Below, in pieces: positions 1 through 9,935 of a DNA stretch of 31,002 bases. The translations under genes were made by a program, and so were the position numbers. The DNA is from Hymenopellis radicata (taxonomy: Eukaryota > Basidiomycota > Agaricomycetes > Agaricales > Physalacriaceae), in contig JADNRX010000590.1 of NCBI GenBank assembly GCA_015501595.1, positions 1 to 31,002 on the forward strand, given 5' to 3'. Numbering within the stretch: the first letter of the stretch is position 1; each line of letters begins with the position of its first letter. The notes under the pieces were generated by a model, which was not told the DNA's origin, searched no databases, and was given only the letters and a program-made list of their open reading frames with translations.

Positions 1-135
1 CTCAACATTGTTCGAGTTAAAGTTGTATGTCTGTGCCTGTCGCATGTCGCCCGGCAACTGCCAGCTCCTGTGACAGTCTTGATGGTGGCCGCGGTCATAG
101 AATAGCTCTATGAACAGGGTAAGGAGGGCGGATGA

Positions 136-184
136 GCAGACAGCTAGCGTAACCGATGCGCAGACAGCTAGCGTAACCGATGCT
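136..184. repeat. Two-copy 23-bp tandem repeat in left arm
   Basis: Two adjacent copies of a unit containing CAGACAGCTAGCGTAACCGA. The mirror copy sits at 23707-23755 in the right arm. The duplication therefore predates the copying of the arms or has been homogenised between them. Confidence 0.8.
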
Positions 185-340
185 GCCAATAAACTCGACT
201 TTTATGCCCTCTGAGTTTTATGCCGTCTCGTACTCGGATAGCGACCTGAAAGGACCTCATACGCTATCATGACGGGTTAGAATCTACAACAATGATATAA
301 TGAGCCTATCGCTTCCTACGCCGCACGTACCGCTTCAGTC

Positions 341-598
341 TCAAGTCCTTGAGCCACTTGGCGCAAAAGTGAAAAAGACGTCAGATTCAGCGACAAGACG
401 GAACGCCTCATTGACGGACATGTCAGCAACATATCCTCCTACGCCTGGAGAGGTGTAAATCCTACGGAGCGTATGGCCCAGATGACAGAGATCTGGAAAG
501 TCGACTGTCATCCGCACCAGTCGAAAGGGAACCCAGAACCACAATGGCCGATGATCAACAAGGCAAGCTATCGGTGTATCAAGAAAGAAGTGCGACAA
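341..598 (-). CDS. Unrecognised 85-codon open frame in left arm (mirror of 23293-23550)
   Basis: This open frame reads outward and its translation is identical to that of the mirror frame in the right arm. The first in-frame ATG gives a shorter product, beginning MTVDFPDLCHLGH. The translation has a protein-like run (SPGVGGYVADMSVNEAF) but no motif I recognise. The identity of the two arms adds no independent evidence of selection. It lies about 270 bp downstream of the arm's outward TATA-like box, so it could be an exon of a short transcript. It may equally be chance or a remnant of a longer gene. Confidence 0.25.
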   Translation of the reverse strand: MSHFFLDTPIACLVDHRPLWFWVPFRLVRMTVDFPDLCHLGHTLRRIYTSPGVGGYVADMSVNEAFRLVAESDVFFTFAPSGSRT

Positions 599-866
599 TC
601 AACCAGAAAAGTGAACCTTGAAAGTCAATGACTGTACGGCGGTAACGTTGACTTCCTTAGCCCCATCTCAGCCTTCCGCGCACATCATATTATAGTAGGT
701 AGCAGCAGTGCAACTCCGGACAGATTCATATCTGGACACAAGGTTTTGGCAACGATCCGACCAAACTTGATGAGATCAGTTTTATGTCCTACGATGATGA
801 CTTAGGTTGGAGGTGTAGATCGCGGGTGCGCAGATAAGGAAGTCCACGACGGAAACGTTCTCCCCG

Positions 867-874
867 CTTTTATA
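867..874 (-). promoter_or_regulatory. TATA-like box in left arm, facing outward
   Basis: On the minus strand this reads TATAAAAG within GCGTATAAAAGCGGGGAG, a good match to a eukaryotic TATA element. Transcription would run towards position 1. The same box is at 23017-23024 on the plus strand. Confidence 0.4.
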
Positions 875-1137
875 CGCTATGTCGAAGGTCAGTAACAGGC
901 TTCATGAACTGCGTAGTGAACGAGAACACACAGGTTCTCCGCACCCAGTGCGCCTCTGGGCCTATGCTCCACTATGACGTCTTGAAGAGGACTCCACGAA
1001 GTCCGAGAGGCTTAAATGGAGGTCGAATTACGGGGAGATGCTGAACGGTCTAGGAAACTTGGTGAGTATTCGAAGGAGGAACACATAGAGCACCTGTAGC
1101 TTCTGACGATAGCGAACACCTAGTTCAATATACCGCA

Positions 1138-1212
1138 GGAGAGGCGGCATAGAGTCATTCTGAATGGATTCCTAGTAGCTAACCATTCTCCAGCATCGCA
1201 GGAGAGGCGGCA
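1138..1212 (-). repeat. Pair of dispersed hairpin repeats (left arm)
   Basis: Two partial copies of the window-wide hairpin family lie at about 1138-1151 and 1193-1212. On the minus strand they read GCCGCCTCTCCTGCGATGCTGGAGA and a truncated form. They sit immediately before the coding fragment that starts at 1215. The mirror copies are at 22679-22761. Confidence 0.75.
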
Positions 1213-1214
1213 AG

Positions 1215-1760
1215 ATGGGACAGAGAACTTTTCATCCCAATCTCCGATCAGCGGAGCTTCAAATCCGTGATCCTCACCCACGTGGCTGTTATTCAGATAC
1301 AGTCGCTTCTCATGGATTCGAGTTCCCTTCAATCGCTAATATGAACGCGTCGCTAGCGCTGGAAGGGTTAGCTGGAGACCTAAATCGTCACATAGCCGCG
1401 TACCGCAAGATGGCTTGTATCACTCTCGCTGACTGGCAGTGCTCGATCAACGGCTGTGTTAACCCTCTTGACGGCGCTGGCCTTGAGCGCAGGTTCTCGC
1501 GGTATCGTGGGCGTCTCCCGTCAGCTTGGATCACGGCCCAGCAGGCGATGGGAAATCCTAGAGTGATGTTGAGTCTACGGTCGACGGACCAGAGCCATGT
1601 TCTGCCAGGGGATCTGAGTTTGACCCATATATCGGCAGTATGTCGCGCACATGGGAAGGACGTACCGCACGGACGTGTTTGGTTGTCTCTGCAAAAAGAG
1701 AGGGTGAGTTTACTCCGTCATGTTGGTGGATGGAATGCTCGCACCTTTTCATACCTGCCT
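1215..1760 (+). pseudogene. Inward-reading coding fragment, copy 1
   Basis: From about codon 45 the translation matches the C-terminal half of the open frame at 21409-22113 and the minus-strand fragment at 22130-22676. The shared block includes NASLALEGLAGDLNRHIAAY and LADWQCSINGCVNPLDGAG. The flanking residues differ between the plus copy at 21.4 kb and the two arm copies. This one starts at an ATG just after a hairpin repeat, so the true 5' part is probably missing. The open frame runs on to 1817, but past about 1760 it no longer matches the other arm. I do not recognise the family; the residue pattern does not point to a known enzyme. It is best read as a duplicated gene piece carried by the inverted repeat. 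Confidence 0.6.
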
Positions 1761-2309
1761 CACTTGACTCAAATCCCTATCCAGAGTCCCGTCTTCTTTC
1801 CCACAGATGGTCGGTAGGTCCTCCCAACGAAGCGCTACCATGAACCGAAGGAGTCTCTGGTAGCTTCTCGTACGTCTACCGAACAGCTACGGAACCCGTC
1901 TGTTCAATCCAATCCAGTACTCAATTCCCTAAAATCACTGCATAGGATAGCAAATAAATGAAATTTTCATTCAAAAAATGTTTGAATACAAGTAAACAGA
2001 GGGAGATGATGAAGGAACCAAGAACTACAGCTAAAGATGCAGACAAATGCAAAGAGTGTCCGGTAACTGAACGAGTCGTTAGAGATGCAAGATGGAAGAG
2101 ATTGATGAAAGATGCACCTCGCACGATTGACAGTGTTCTTTCCTCGCGGCTCATGAACCACGGTGTCATTGCGATCTTCGCCGACTCGCTGCCCGTTAGT
2201 CTTCGCTCCTCACGTTGAAGGTATTGGCGGTGGGACGGTGGTCTTGATCCTCACAGAGTCCTCGTGAAGCATCTTTGTCCTCTGGACTGATCCTCGTTGG
2301 ATCCTCGTT
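1761..2309. other. No gene identified
   Basis: Single-copy sequence at the inner edge of the left arm. It holds an 86-codon lysine-rich plus-strand open frame (1958-2218) with overlapping minus-strand frames of similar length, so there is no good reason to prefer any of them. No domain was recognised. Confidence 0.4.
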
Positions 2310-2758
2310 CGTCGGAGGCCATGTGTCGCACGGCTAGGGGGGAAAAGTCGCTAAGTGGCGACGATCAGATCAAATATGGGATGGATGCGTACCAGCTTTC
2401 GACGCATTATATGGGGTTTGAGGCTGTGGGAGATATATGATGAGAACAAATGTGGAGGAAGGTGGGCGGGCACAATACGAACCTGGGGAATGTTGATGAT
2501 CTGGGAAGAAATAACGTTAGCGGTAGAGTGACAGGGCAACATTGGCACACATACTGGCGACGAGAACAATGGAGCCGCCGCCTTGGGGTATCATGCTCCG
2601 AGCGGCCTCGCGCGCAGTGAAGAACGCGCCGTGCACGTTGATATCATAAAGCTGCTTTATGCGGTCAAACGGGTAGCTGCCCGGGCAAACATTAGAGACC
2701 ATCAAACGTTTTGAAGCGTGCGACGCACTCGAAGCCAGAGTAGTTTTCGACAATACCT
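2310..2758 (-). pseudogene. Truncated short-chain dehydrogenase/reductase (SDR)
   Basis: Read on the minus strand with short introns removed, pieces of a classical NAD(P)-dependent SDR appear in order. They are GIVENYSGFE (about 2758-2701), then YPFDRIKQLYDINVHGAFF and GGGSIVLVASM (2677-2540), then IINIPQ (2500-2483), then PQTPYNASKA with the catalytic Tyr-x-x-x-Lys (2423-2393), and finally AVRHMAS (about 2327-2310). The pattern resembles sugar-alcohol or sorbose-reductase-type fungal SDRs. The N-terminal Rossmann half with the TGxxxGxG motif is missing: upstream the sequence turns into a minisatellite. The C-terminus after AVRHMAS is unrelated. It is therefore a fragment lacking its cofactor-binding start and very probably non-functional. 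Confidence 0.8.
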
Positions 2759-2850
2759 GGCGACGCTTAGTCATAGCACGAGGAGGATGGAGGGGAGGAG
2801 GATGAATTTACCAGCTGAAGCGACGACCGAGTCTGCGTCCAGTCGGCATC

Positions 2851-3050
2851 GTGGTCGTCGCTGGACTCGTGGCGGTCCGCGCTGGACTCGTGGTCGTCGG
2901 CGCTAGGTTCGTGGTAGTTGTTCCTGGGTTCATGGTCGTTGTTGCTGGGTTCACGGTCGTTGTTGCTGGGTTCACGGTCGTTGTTGCTGGGTTCGTTGTC
3001 GTTGTTGCTGGACTCGTGGTCGTCATCGCTAGGCCGTTGGCCATCCCCGT
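2851..3050. repeat. 21-bp minisatellite abutting the SDR remnant
   Basis: Imperfect tandem copies of a 21-bp unit (GTCGTTGTTGCTGGGTTCACG and variants) run through this stretch, the cleanest at about 2931-3010. Because the unit length is a multiple of three, long frames stay open on both strands. The plus strand reads a valine/glycine-rich seven-residue repeat. The minus strand reads NNDREPS-type or TTT-N-PA-type repeats. None has a convincing start or splice context, so I do not call a protein here. Confidence 0.75.
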
Positions 3051-3094
3051 CATCACTGTGGTTGCATGTCCTCGTCCAGGCTGGTCGCAGCATT

Positions 3095-4224
3095 GTTGTT
3101 TAGAGCTTTGCAGATGCGAGGTGGTGGCAGGAAGGGAAGATCAACATGCGATCACGCGATGGTTGGCCCTTCCTAAATAGGCTGCCAACTCCCAAAAAAT
3201 CACCAAGTCCAAAAAGCTGGAAGGGAGATTGACGTAGAGCTCACTGTACGTTCCAGTACCCTACCGGTAGGATATGGAAGTGATCGGGAGCCTACGCTAC
3301 CAAACACTACCTCACGTACAGAACGCTTCTGCCGCTACAAGCTTTGGGCGGTTTTCCTGATGTGGGATGTCTTACGTTCACCTCGAGACTAGCTCAAAGA
3401 GGCCATGTTCGGGAAACAGGGTAAGCTGGATGGTCCAGTCTCTAAACAGATAGACTGACAGTTCCCTCTTCTTTCGAAGATCAACCTTCCACGATGTGCT
3501 CACAGACCCTCGCGTATGAACCGGCAGTTATATCACCAAGGAGACTGGCGTTCATACAGAGGCCTTGACTTCACCGCCCTTTCGAGTGTGCCGTACTCCT
3601 TCAACACTCATCAACGATATTCTTCGCAGGGAGCAACGCCGCCGACCACCCGTGTCAACGGTAGAGTTCATTCCGCCGTGCGCACATTGTCGGTACAGGC
3701 CCCACTAGCAGCGGTCCCGTTATATCAAGTTATTGCTACTATATTATGCCGCAATGTCTTTTGCTTCATTAAATATGTTTCCTCGACAGATGCTCTGAGC
3801 CGAGTTATAACACTGGGACCAACACGGAACACGATCACCGCAGACAAACAACAAGCCAAGGCGACACCCACGCAGCCATCCTGACGAGTAGCGGCGCTCT
3901 CGTCCAGGTGCACTGGTAAAGTTACGCACAGGTACATCCATGTCTTCTTAGAACGTCCGCTTTGATGCCATGCGCACCGTCACACACTAATCTCACCCAC
4001 AACTATCGCGAAGCCGTCCCCATGCTGAGAGGTCATTCTAAGGAGAGAAGCCCTCCAACAGATGCACCTTAAAGCCACGGGGTCCGCCAGGGATTCTGTA
4101 TCTTTTCGAGATGATGGTTGTACCTGGTTCAGAAGATTAGAGGTTCTCACTTGCAAACTGACATCGCGGGGCTAAGACTCGGTCATTGCATTTTCCACAC
4201 TGATCTTCACATACAACCGACAGC
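3095..4224. other. No gene identified, 1.1 kb
   Basis: Between the minisatellite and the 3' end of the methyltransferase gene. Open frames (for example 3516-3884 plus) overlap others on the opposite strand and have no recognisable motif or coherent splice pattern. Part of this stretch should be the 3' untranslated region of the methyltransferase gene. Confidence 0.5.
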
Positions 4225-6759
4225 CTACCAGAATTCATCTCCATAATTAAACAGAAGCTCTTCCCCAGATGCGATAGTCTTAACTGCAGAATGGGTAAGC
4301 TCGTACAGAAAATGGACTGGAGGAAGATTCAACTCACGAGCGTGAAACGATATCCTTTGTTCCCCATTAACGAGCTTGACTAAATTTCACGTTCATCGCA
4401 TCTCAGTTCTGCAACGGTCGCAAACTAGTGACGCACCTTCTGCGATGCAGTTGGCATCCTCCTTGCTGTGATTCATGTACCGCGTTTCGTTGCAGATGTA
4501 GGAGCTATCAATGGATACTTCACTATTGAGCTGGAAGACGTAGCTCCTTCCTCGATGGTCCGCAAGGTCGCTGTAGTCATATTAGACAAAGTGGGAGGGA
4601 AGATAAGAAACCTGGCTACCTTCGGGAATCGACGGTAGCATCGTATATTAATTCGCCAACGTATTCTGCAGGTTACTCGACGTTAGGTTGGCAGTGAGAG
4701 AGCATGACGCGAGCAGACCTGAAATGAATTCTCCTTTCTTGATCGCTTCTGCAGCAAACAGTCCGCGGCCCCATTTACTTTCCTTGACCTCAAGCGCCTG
4801 TGAAATGATGCTGTTGTCAGCAGTCTGGCTGACGCGTATATATGGTTTGCATACCTTACAGACACCTCGTTGTATGCAAGCGTTCTTACACCGTCCTGAA
4901 ACGGCATCTACAGTATACAGGTAAGCATTTAAGTAAATATCAATCAATAAGACTCCTACCTCTGGATGCTCATTAGTACCAGTACTCATTAAGAAGGATG
5001 CTGAACTCACGCAGGTTCGCAATTCGTGCAGACTTCTGGATCACATTCCATACCTGCTGCGTAACAACGACACGATTTGGTTCTGCAGGTCCTTTGACAG
5101 TTGCAGCCAGGTCGGCGTCGAATGCCTGAATGAGTCTTAGATGAAAGGATAACAAGTCGGAGAAGCACATGAGCGTTACATGGTCGGTGTTCGCATCGAC
5201 AAGCAGCTTCGCAGTAAGCGCCATTAGCAAAGCAAGGACATGAATTGTCTGCACAACGTCCGTCATGAGAACACGGCGCGTTACTGAAACGGTGTGTTAG
5301 CAAACTCCATCACCGCAATATGCGCACCTACGGTATAAATGTCTCGGGCCCACAGATATCTAGGAGATGAGATGCTGAATCACGCATACTTAATTATACA
5401 GGAACAACCACTGACTTTTTGGCAGCGCGCAAGTGACCTTCCGACTGGGTCTCTTGGGAAGCTGCTCGTCTGGGATAATGTCTGCGCGGTGTTTAAAAAC
5501 CTGTAAGTGAAGATTTCAGGACTCCGCGGGGACAGACGATGAAAATAGAGTACCTCACGACATGGCTTCATGCATATTTCAGCAAGTTTACATGGAAACA
5601 AGTCCGGAGAGTAGTCCAAGGTTAGTTTCAATACGTCCAAGTCGTCGCTACTCCATTTCATGGCATTCTGGCCGAGTCAGATAGGCGCGCGTGCCGAGAG
5701 ATAGGAAGCGTAACTTACTTCCGCAGTTACCACTTCAGAGGTCGGCGATCTGTGGTTGAGGAAACAGTCGACCCCGCAAGGATCTGTTGAACTGTGGAGA
5801 AATTCACGGCTAGCAGTCTTTGCAGGCACCTCTCTCGGTGTATAATTAGGATTGACTAAAAGTAGCAGTGGTGAGCTTGTGTTAATAGTAAGAGTGCGTA
5901 GCATACCATGAACAGAGCAGCAAGGCGTAACACAGTTAAGATTACTGCAAAAATAGGAAGCCATGCCAAGAAATTCTTTCTTGAGGGAAGAAGGGCGTTC
6001 GTCAGGCTGCGGAGATGAGGCACTAGCAGCCAAGCGTGGCCATGGAAGAGGATCTCTGGGAGAGGAATCACTACACATTTGCTTCTATGACGAACGACGT
6101 ACCGCATCTTGCTCGTGAAACGGACACCAAGATCACCAGTGGAACTATCCCCGAGAAGCTTCATCGGAAGGAGGTTGGACGCGTCAATTTCAAGGTCGGA
6201 AAGGCTACACAATTCTTTTAGTTTACGCGCGGCTTCCAAAACAACGATTTCGGCTTTGAGGTTATACGTCAGCATATCAGTAAGAGATGAAGTTGTAAGA
6301 TGTACTGTTTGGATCAAAATCGTTGGTCCAAGCGAAGTGCTCGTAGTGTTCAGCGTGGGCAAGGTGGGCGAAATTGGGGTCTTCAGCGAAGGGCATGAAC
6401 TGCATATGATCAGAATCATCTCCCCGGTGGATGTTCCTGTTTGTTAAAGGCGACGACTCGTACGGTGACGCAGGAGAAAGCTTGGTTTCAATAACTACAG
6501 TTTTGATTGGAACACGAGTCAGGGTAGAGCCATCGATGTCTTGTAGCTCAAAGAAATCCTCGTCGGCCTCAGCTGAGATGTCCGCATCGGCATAAATAAA
6601 AGGCTTTCTCTGGGCGTCAATCGCTGCCATTTCCTCGTATGAGAGAGGATTTGGTGAAGCGAGGCTTGCAATCGTTGCCTCGGTGTCCCTTTTCTCCCAT
6701 TCGTAGAAGTCTTGCCACGTCTCCTCCACTATACGACGAGCAGAGTCAGAATCTTCCAT
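4225..6759 (-). CDS. EZH2/KMT6-like histone H3K27 methyltransferase (PRC2 catalytic subunit type)
   Basis: About 15 short exons read as one protein of roughly 580 residues. Exon borders (minus strand) are 6759-6306, 6253-6103, 6055-5907, 5855-5719, 5667-5554, 5500-5416, 5359-5332, 5283-5180, 5125-5011, 4895-4855, 4797-4719, 4675-4620, 4570-4437, 4379-4338 and 4283-4225. In order: an acidic N-terminus; a cysteine cluster FCSNLNCVTPCCSVHG; a SANT-like helix region ending CMKPCREVFKHR; a full EZH2-type CXC domain (PCSHDGRCADNSCPC, then RPGCNCQRTCRTKSCRCY and MECDPEVCTNC); and a SET domain with CKNACIQRG, WGRGLFAAEAIKKGEFISEY, RYMNHSKEDANC and the C-terminal GEELLFNYGDEFW. The CXC-SET order and the catalytic NHS and terminal Tyr are diagnostic of the Enhancer-of-zeste family, which methylates H3K27 within PRC2 in the nucleus. 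All phases agree except at the exon 9/10 junction, where one base is unaccounted for. The protein is shorter than animal EZH2, and extra 5' exons may exist upstream. Confidence 0.9.
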
Positions 6760-6849
6760 GTCATCCTATCGCTAAGCTGGATAGTGGGAGAATCATTATC
6801 AGAAAACGCGACGGGGGAGAAAAATGCGAACATCGTCAGTTCACAGCCA

Positions 6850-7118
6850 AAGATGAAGTTATTCGTTTCGAACGCGTCTCGGATGTATAAGTAAGAGTTC
6901 TTCGTTCGGATAAGAGGGTGGTGGAGGAGGGGGTGGCTTTGGTCAATAGTCGACGATGATTGTTCAGAGCAAGGGTGACTCAAATCGATCACGTGCGCCA
7001 GAAGGGTATTCCCGAAACCTATGGTAGAGCCTTCACGACTGAATGTGTCTTGGCCTTCCGGATGCCGGATAACATTCTCGCGTGGCTCATTGAAATGGTA
7101 ACGTGCAGTCTCGTGCAC
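6850..7118 (-). other. Possible upstream exon of the methyltransferase gene
   Basis: A minus-strand open stretch directly upstream of the ATG at 6759 reads protein-like sequence, including HFNEPRENVIRHPEGQDTF and STIGFGNTLLAHVIDLSHP. It is in a different frame from the first assigned exon. A GATAG acceptor just before 6765 would allow splicing into codons preceding MEDSDSARR. I cannot choose a donor with confidence. The alternative is that the stretch is untranslated leader and promoter. Confidence 0.35.
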
Positions 7119-7149
7119 TGTTCAAAGGGTTAGGGCCAAGTAAGGTTCT

Positions 7150-7300
7150 TTCCTCCTAGGTGTCCGTGCTCTTGTCCGTGGTTTCGTGTCCGTGTTCTTG
7201 CTCGTGGTTTCGTGGTTTCATGGTTTCATGGTTTCGTGTCCGTGGTTTCGTGTCCGTGCTCTTGTCCCCAGGTTCTGTAGCCCCGTTGCATGCTCTTGTT
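7150..7300. repeat. Low-complexity GTTTCGTG/CCGTG repeat
   Basis: A run of imperfect short repeats built from TGGTTTCGTG, TGGTTTCATG and TCCGTGTTCTTG. No gene is supported across it. Confidence 0.7.
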
Positions 7301-7321
7301 CGTTCCATAGCCCCGTGGCAA

Positions 7322-7452
7322 AGGTTTCTTAGACTGGGACCGTTTTGACGGAGACTGATGCTTGGTGGAAAGGTTTCTTGGACTGGGACCGTTTTGACGG
7401 AGACTGTTGGAAAGGTTTCTTTGACTGGGACCGTGTTGACGGAGATGGCTTG
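7322..7452. repeat. About 42-48-bp minisatellite, three copies
   Basis: Three tandem copies of a unit beginning AAGGTTTCTTGGACTGGGAC and continuing through GTTTTGACGGAGACTG start near 7322, 7370 and 7411. Because units differ by multiples of three, both strands stay open, and a Lys/Ser/Pro-rich minus-strand frame results. I regard that frame as a by-product of the repeat. Confidence 0.75.
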
Positions 7453-9580
7453 GACTGTTTCTGTGAGTGGGGCTTCGTCGCAGGTCCGAGCTCTTGTCCG
7501 TTCTTGGGAGCGTGTAGTTTGCCATGTATAACACGAAGGTGTGGCTCATCGCGGCGCGGCCTCGCTGCTCTGCCTCGTGCACAGCCCCGTGTGTCGATTT
7601 GTTTGGCACGTCGAGAAGTTTCATCCTTCACAATATCAAACATATTCTACGCTGGAGACTGCGACTATATTAGTGAACCTCTACTGCCCTGCCTTGCTTC
7701 GTGATGGGGATGCGCGAAGTGAGCCGTGCTGGGTTTCCGCCTTGTGTGAGGCTGCTCCTCTGTCGGGCAGTGCACAGCACGGGTGGAAATTCGGCCTGGG
7801 CGCGTGGGAGATGGGCACCCACGTGGTCCGAAAGCCTGTCGTCTTATCCACAAGACGAGGGTTATCCACCACCACCACCTTATCTATTGCTGATTTTGGC
7901 CTTATCTATTTGATTGCCGCGTCGTTCCGCCAGGGCCCGCCCCCGTTTTTGTTACGTTTTCGGTTTTCGGACCGGGCGTTCGTTGCTCTCCTCACCATGA
8001 CTAGGTTTGTGCCGTTTCGAATCAGTTTTTGTTCAGTCAATGGCGCTGAACTACCGGCAGTTTTGAATTTCAGCCTGCTACGTACTGTATGCCCGCCAAG
8101 ATGCCCGCCTGAGGTCGTACATGATTTTCCCTGACGCATCCATTCGCGTTCGTTCTAAAACGATCGACGTGACTACCGTTTTAACTGTGCAGTCAGCAGC
8201 GTCTTCTCCGTTCGAAGTGCGTCTAGGTATGGATTGGTTGTTGAATTTGTGGGGCCCGGGCCATTCCGGCCCGTCATGTGCTGCTATTATTATAGCTCGT
8301 TCTGAACACAGACAGATTGCTTTCCTCAATTGCGTTCATTCTTTTCGGCGAACGCGTCAAAAGCGTGACCGCTTAGTTCGTTGATAGCCACAGTCGGTCT
8401 CTTCCTTCCACCACCATCTCACCTTGCTGACTCGATCCCCGCTCTTAGCCTCCCGCCCTTGGCGTCGTCTGTTACTTGCTCTAGTCAGTCGTTTGTCCTC
8501 AATGTTGACGAGCTCGCTGACGCTCTTCACAGCTGTTCGCATTCCCACGGACACTCACATTGCTGGGGGGTTTCTCGACGCCGTATTTCTACTCTTCGAC
8601 GGCGGGTGGTTATCCTGGATGGGTTAGCTTAGTGTGTTCAAGTCCTTCTCATAAACATCCTACTTACCTCTTGTAGGCACCTCCACGGTACGTCGCGCTG
8701 CTCGTATTTTATTGGAATTGGTCTAATGACACAGGCGCTCTGTCTGACAGCGTTCGAACGGATTTCCTCTGTCATCACCCGACTGGACTCCAAACTTTTC
8801 ATTCAAGTTCGACTACAGTTTTGACCTCAGACCAGACTAGGCGCTTGCAACAGCTTCAACTACGACAGGAATTTCAAGGTACGCTGCAGTCAACTCCTTA
8901 CACTCCGAACTTACTCATTTTATTGCCCGTAGCAAGAGGCTATAACACGACAGGTAAGCTATCTCATTCTCCTCTTTCTTGTCCAGTACTTAAGATTTAC
9001 CAGTGTCCTGTCAACGTGGCCTGTTCTCGTTTGTTAGGCGACACTATTCTCGTCATCTGTATGCAACTCGGAGGGACCATTTTGCTTCGTGTAGGTGAAC
9101 TCCAGTTTGGCTTCGTGGGACAACGCGAATAGCGGGACGACACGCCCTAGACCTAGGCAGTCGTCTGACTCAGTCCTTTATCGAATATCGGCTGACTTTA
9201 GCTCCGTAGATGGCGTTTAATGTGCGCTAAGACACACTGTATCTTCGTTGACGCTCTAACTTGACACAGGAAGCCTGGCTCTGCGCCGGTGCCATTTGCC
9301 GCTGGATGACCTGACTCCGCGTCGGGCGCGAATATGGATGTTTGCTGTAATGTCATGAACAGCGTCAAAGACGACCACCATACAAAGGAGGTACGCCGTC
9401 GTCTTGCATCGTAGAATCTGAACTGACGGATGGTTGCCTGTAGACCAAACATAACGTTGTTCTAAGACAGCGACTGTAGATAGGTAAACTGTTCTCATTA
9501 TGTTCTCGCTCTCCAACTAAACCTTCTTTCAGCCGGCATTAGTGGACAGTGCTACTGACAGCGGGGCCTATCGGAGGTTA
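7453..9580. other. 2.1 kb with no firm gene; weak coding signal at about 8120-8640 (+)
   Basis: Several plus-strand open frames follow one another: 7541-8134, 8121-8384 and 8381-8632. The stretch translating DASIRVRSKTIDVTTVLTVQ followed by PFEVRLGMDWLLNLW looks more protein-like than its surroundings, and so does NVDELADALHSCSHSHGHSH. They could be exons of a decayed gene, since the frames change every 250-300 bp with plausible short introns. I recognise no family, and no start or stop can be fixed. Confidence 0.3.
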
Positions 9581-9588
9581 AAATGAAC

Positions 9589-9616
9589 GATGGTCTCTTT
9601 CCACCACCATGCCGCC
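9589..9616 (+). repeat. Putative element end: GGTCTCTTTCCACCACCAT motif
   Basis: The sequence GATGGTCTCTTTCCACCACC leads straight into the first hairpin repeat of the cluster. The same order occurs inverted at 18755-18797 and in a diverged form on the plus strand at 28264-28300. A shared sequence that stops and starts at the same point in three places is what element termini look like. Confidence 0.55.
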
Positions 9617-9935
9617 TCTCCTGCAATGCGGGAAACGGTACGCCAATACATCCGACGACTCTATCCCGCGTCTCCTGCGATGCCGGAGACGGTAAGCCGA
9701 ATAGGACGATCCATCCAGGACGACTCTATCCCGATGTGCGAGCTGGTTACGAACATAGGACGACTACCCCACAATGCTTGTCTGCCGCCTCTCCTGCTAT
9801 GCGGGAGACGGTAAGCCGAATAGGGCCATCCATATAGGACGACTCTATCCCGCCTCTCCTGCGATGCGGGACATGCCATGACCACTGGAAGCGGCTATCG
9901 CCTCTCCTTCACTGTTGGAGACGGTACAGCTACAC
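9605..9935. repeat. Cluster of five hairpin repeats
   Basis: Copies start near 9609, 9665, 9783, 9847 and 9899. The core reads CTCTCCTGCGATGCGGGAGA with variants (CAATGC, GATGCC, CTATGC, TTCACTGTTGGAGA). The two halves are complementary, allowing a G-T pair, so each copy can form an 8-bp stem with a three-base loop. Spacers share GGACGACTCTATCCC. The cluster overlaps the left arm of the nested inverted repeat. Confidence 0.85.

Larger units (their letters stand above)
1..1760. repeat. Left arm of large inverted repeat
   Basis: This segment is the reverse complement of 22130-23889. Paired positions sum to about 23890-23891. Over roughly the outer 1.5 kb the two arms look almost identical; one clear difference is a single-base indel near position 59 (a TT in this arm's complement against a single T in the right arm). 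From about 1550 inward, scattered substitutions appear, and beyond about 1760 the similarity stops. The window begins inside the repeat, so the true outer end on this side is unknown. The arm contains an outward-facing TATA-like box (867-874, minus strand), two hairpin repeats (1138-1212), a 23-bp tandem duplication (about 136-184) and an inward-reading coding fragment (1215-1760). Confidence 0.95.

Noticed and set aside
1215..1817. The arm coding fragment considered as an intact 200-residue gene
   Set aside because: Its start follows directly on a hairpin repeat, the homologous block in the 21.4-kb frame has a different N-terminal part, and its last about 20 codons are not shared with the mirror copy.
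3516..3884. 122-codon plus-strand frame in the gap before the methyltransferase
   Set aside because: No motif, an opposing open frame overlaps it, and there is no coherent splice or promoter context.
7226..7624. Lys/Ser/Pro-rich minus-strand frame of about 130 codons
   Set aside because: Most of it is the translation of the 42-48-bp minisatellite; other frames over the same units are equally open.
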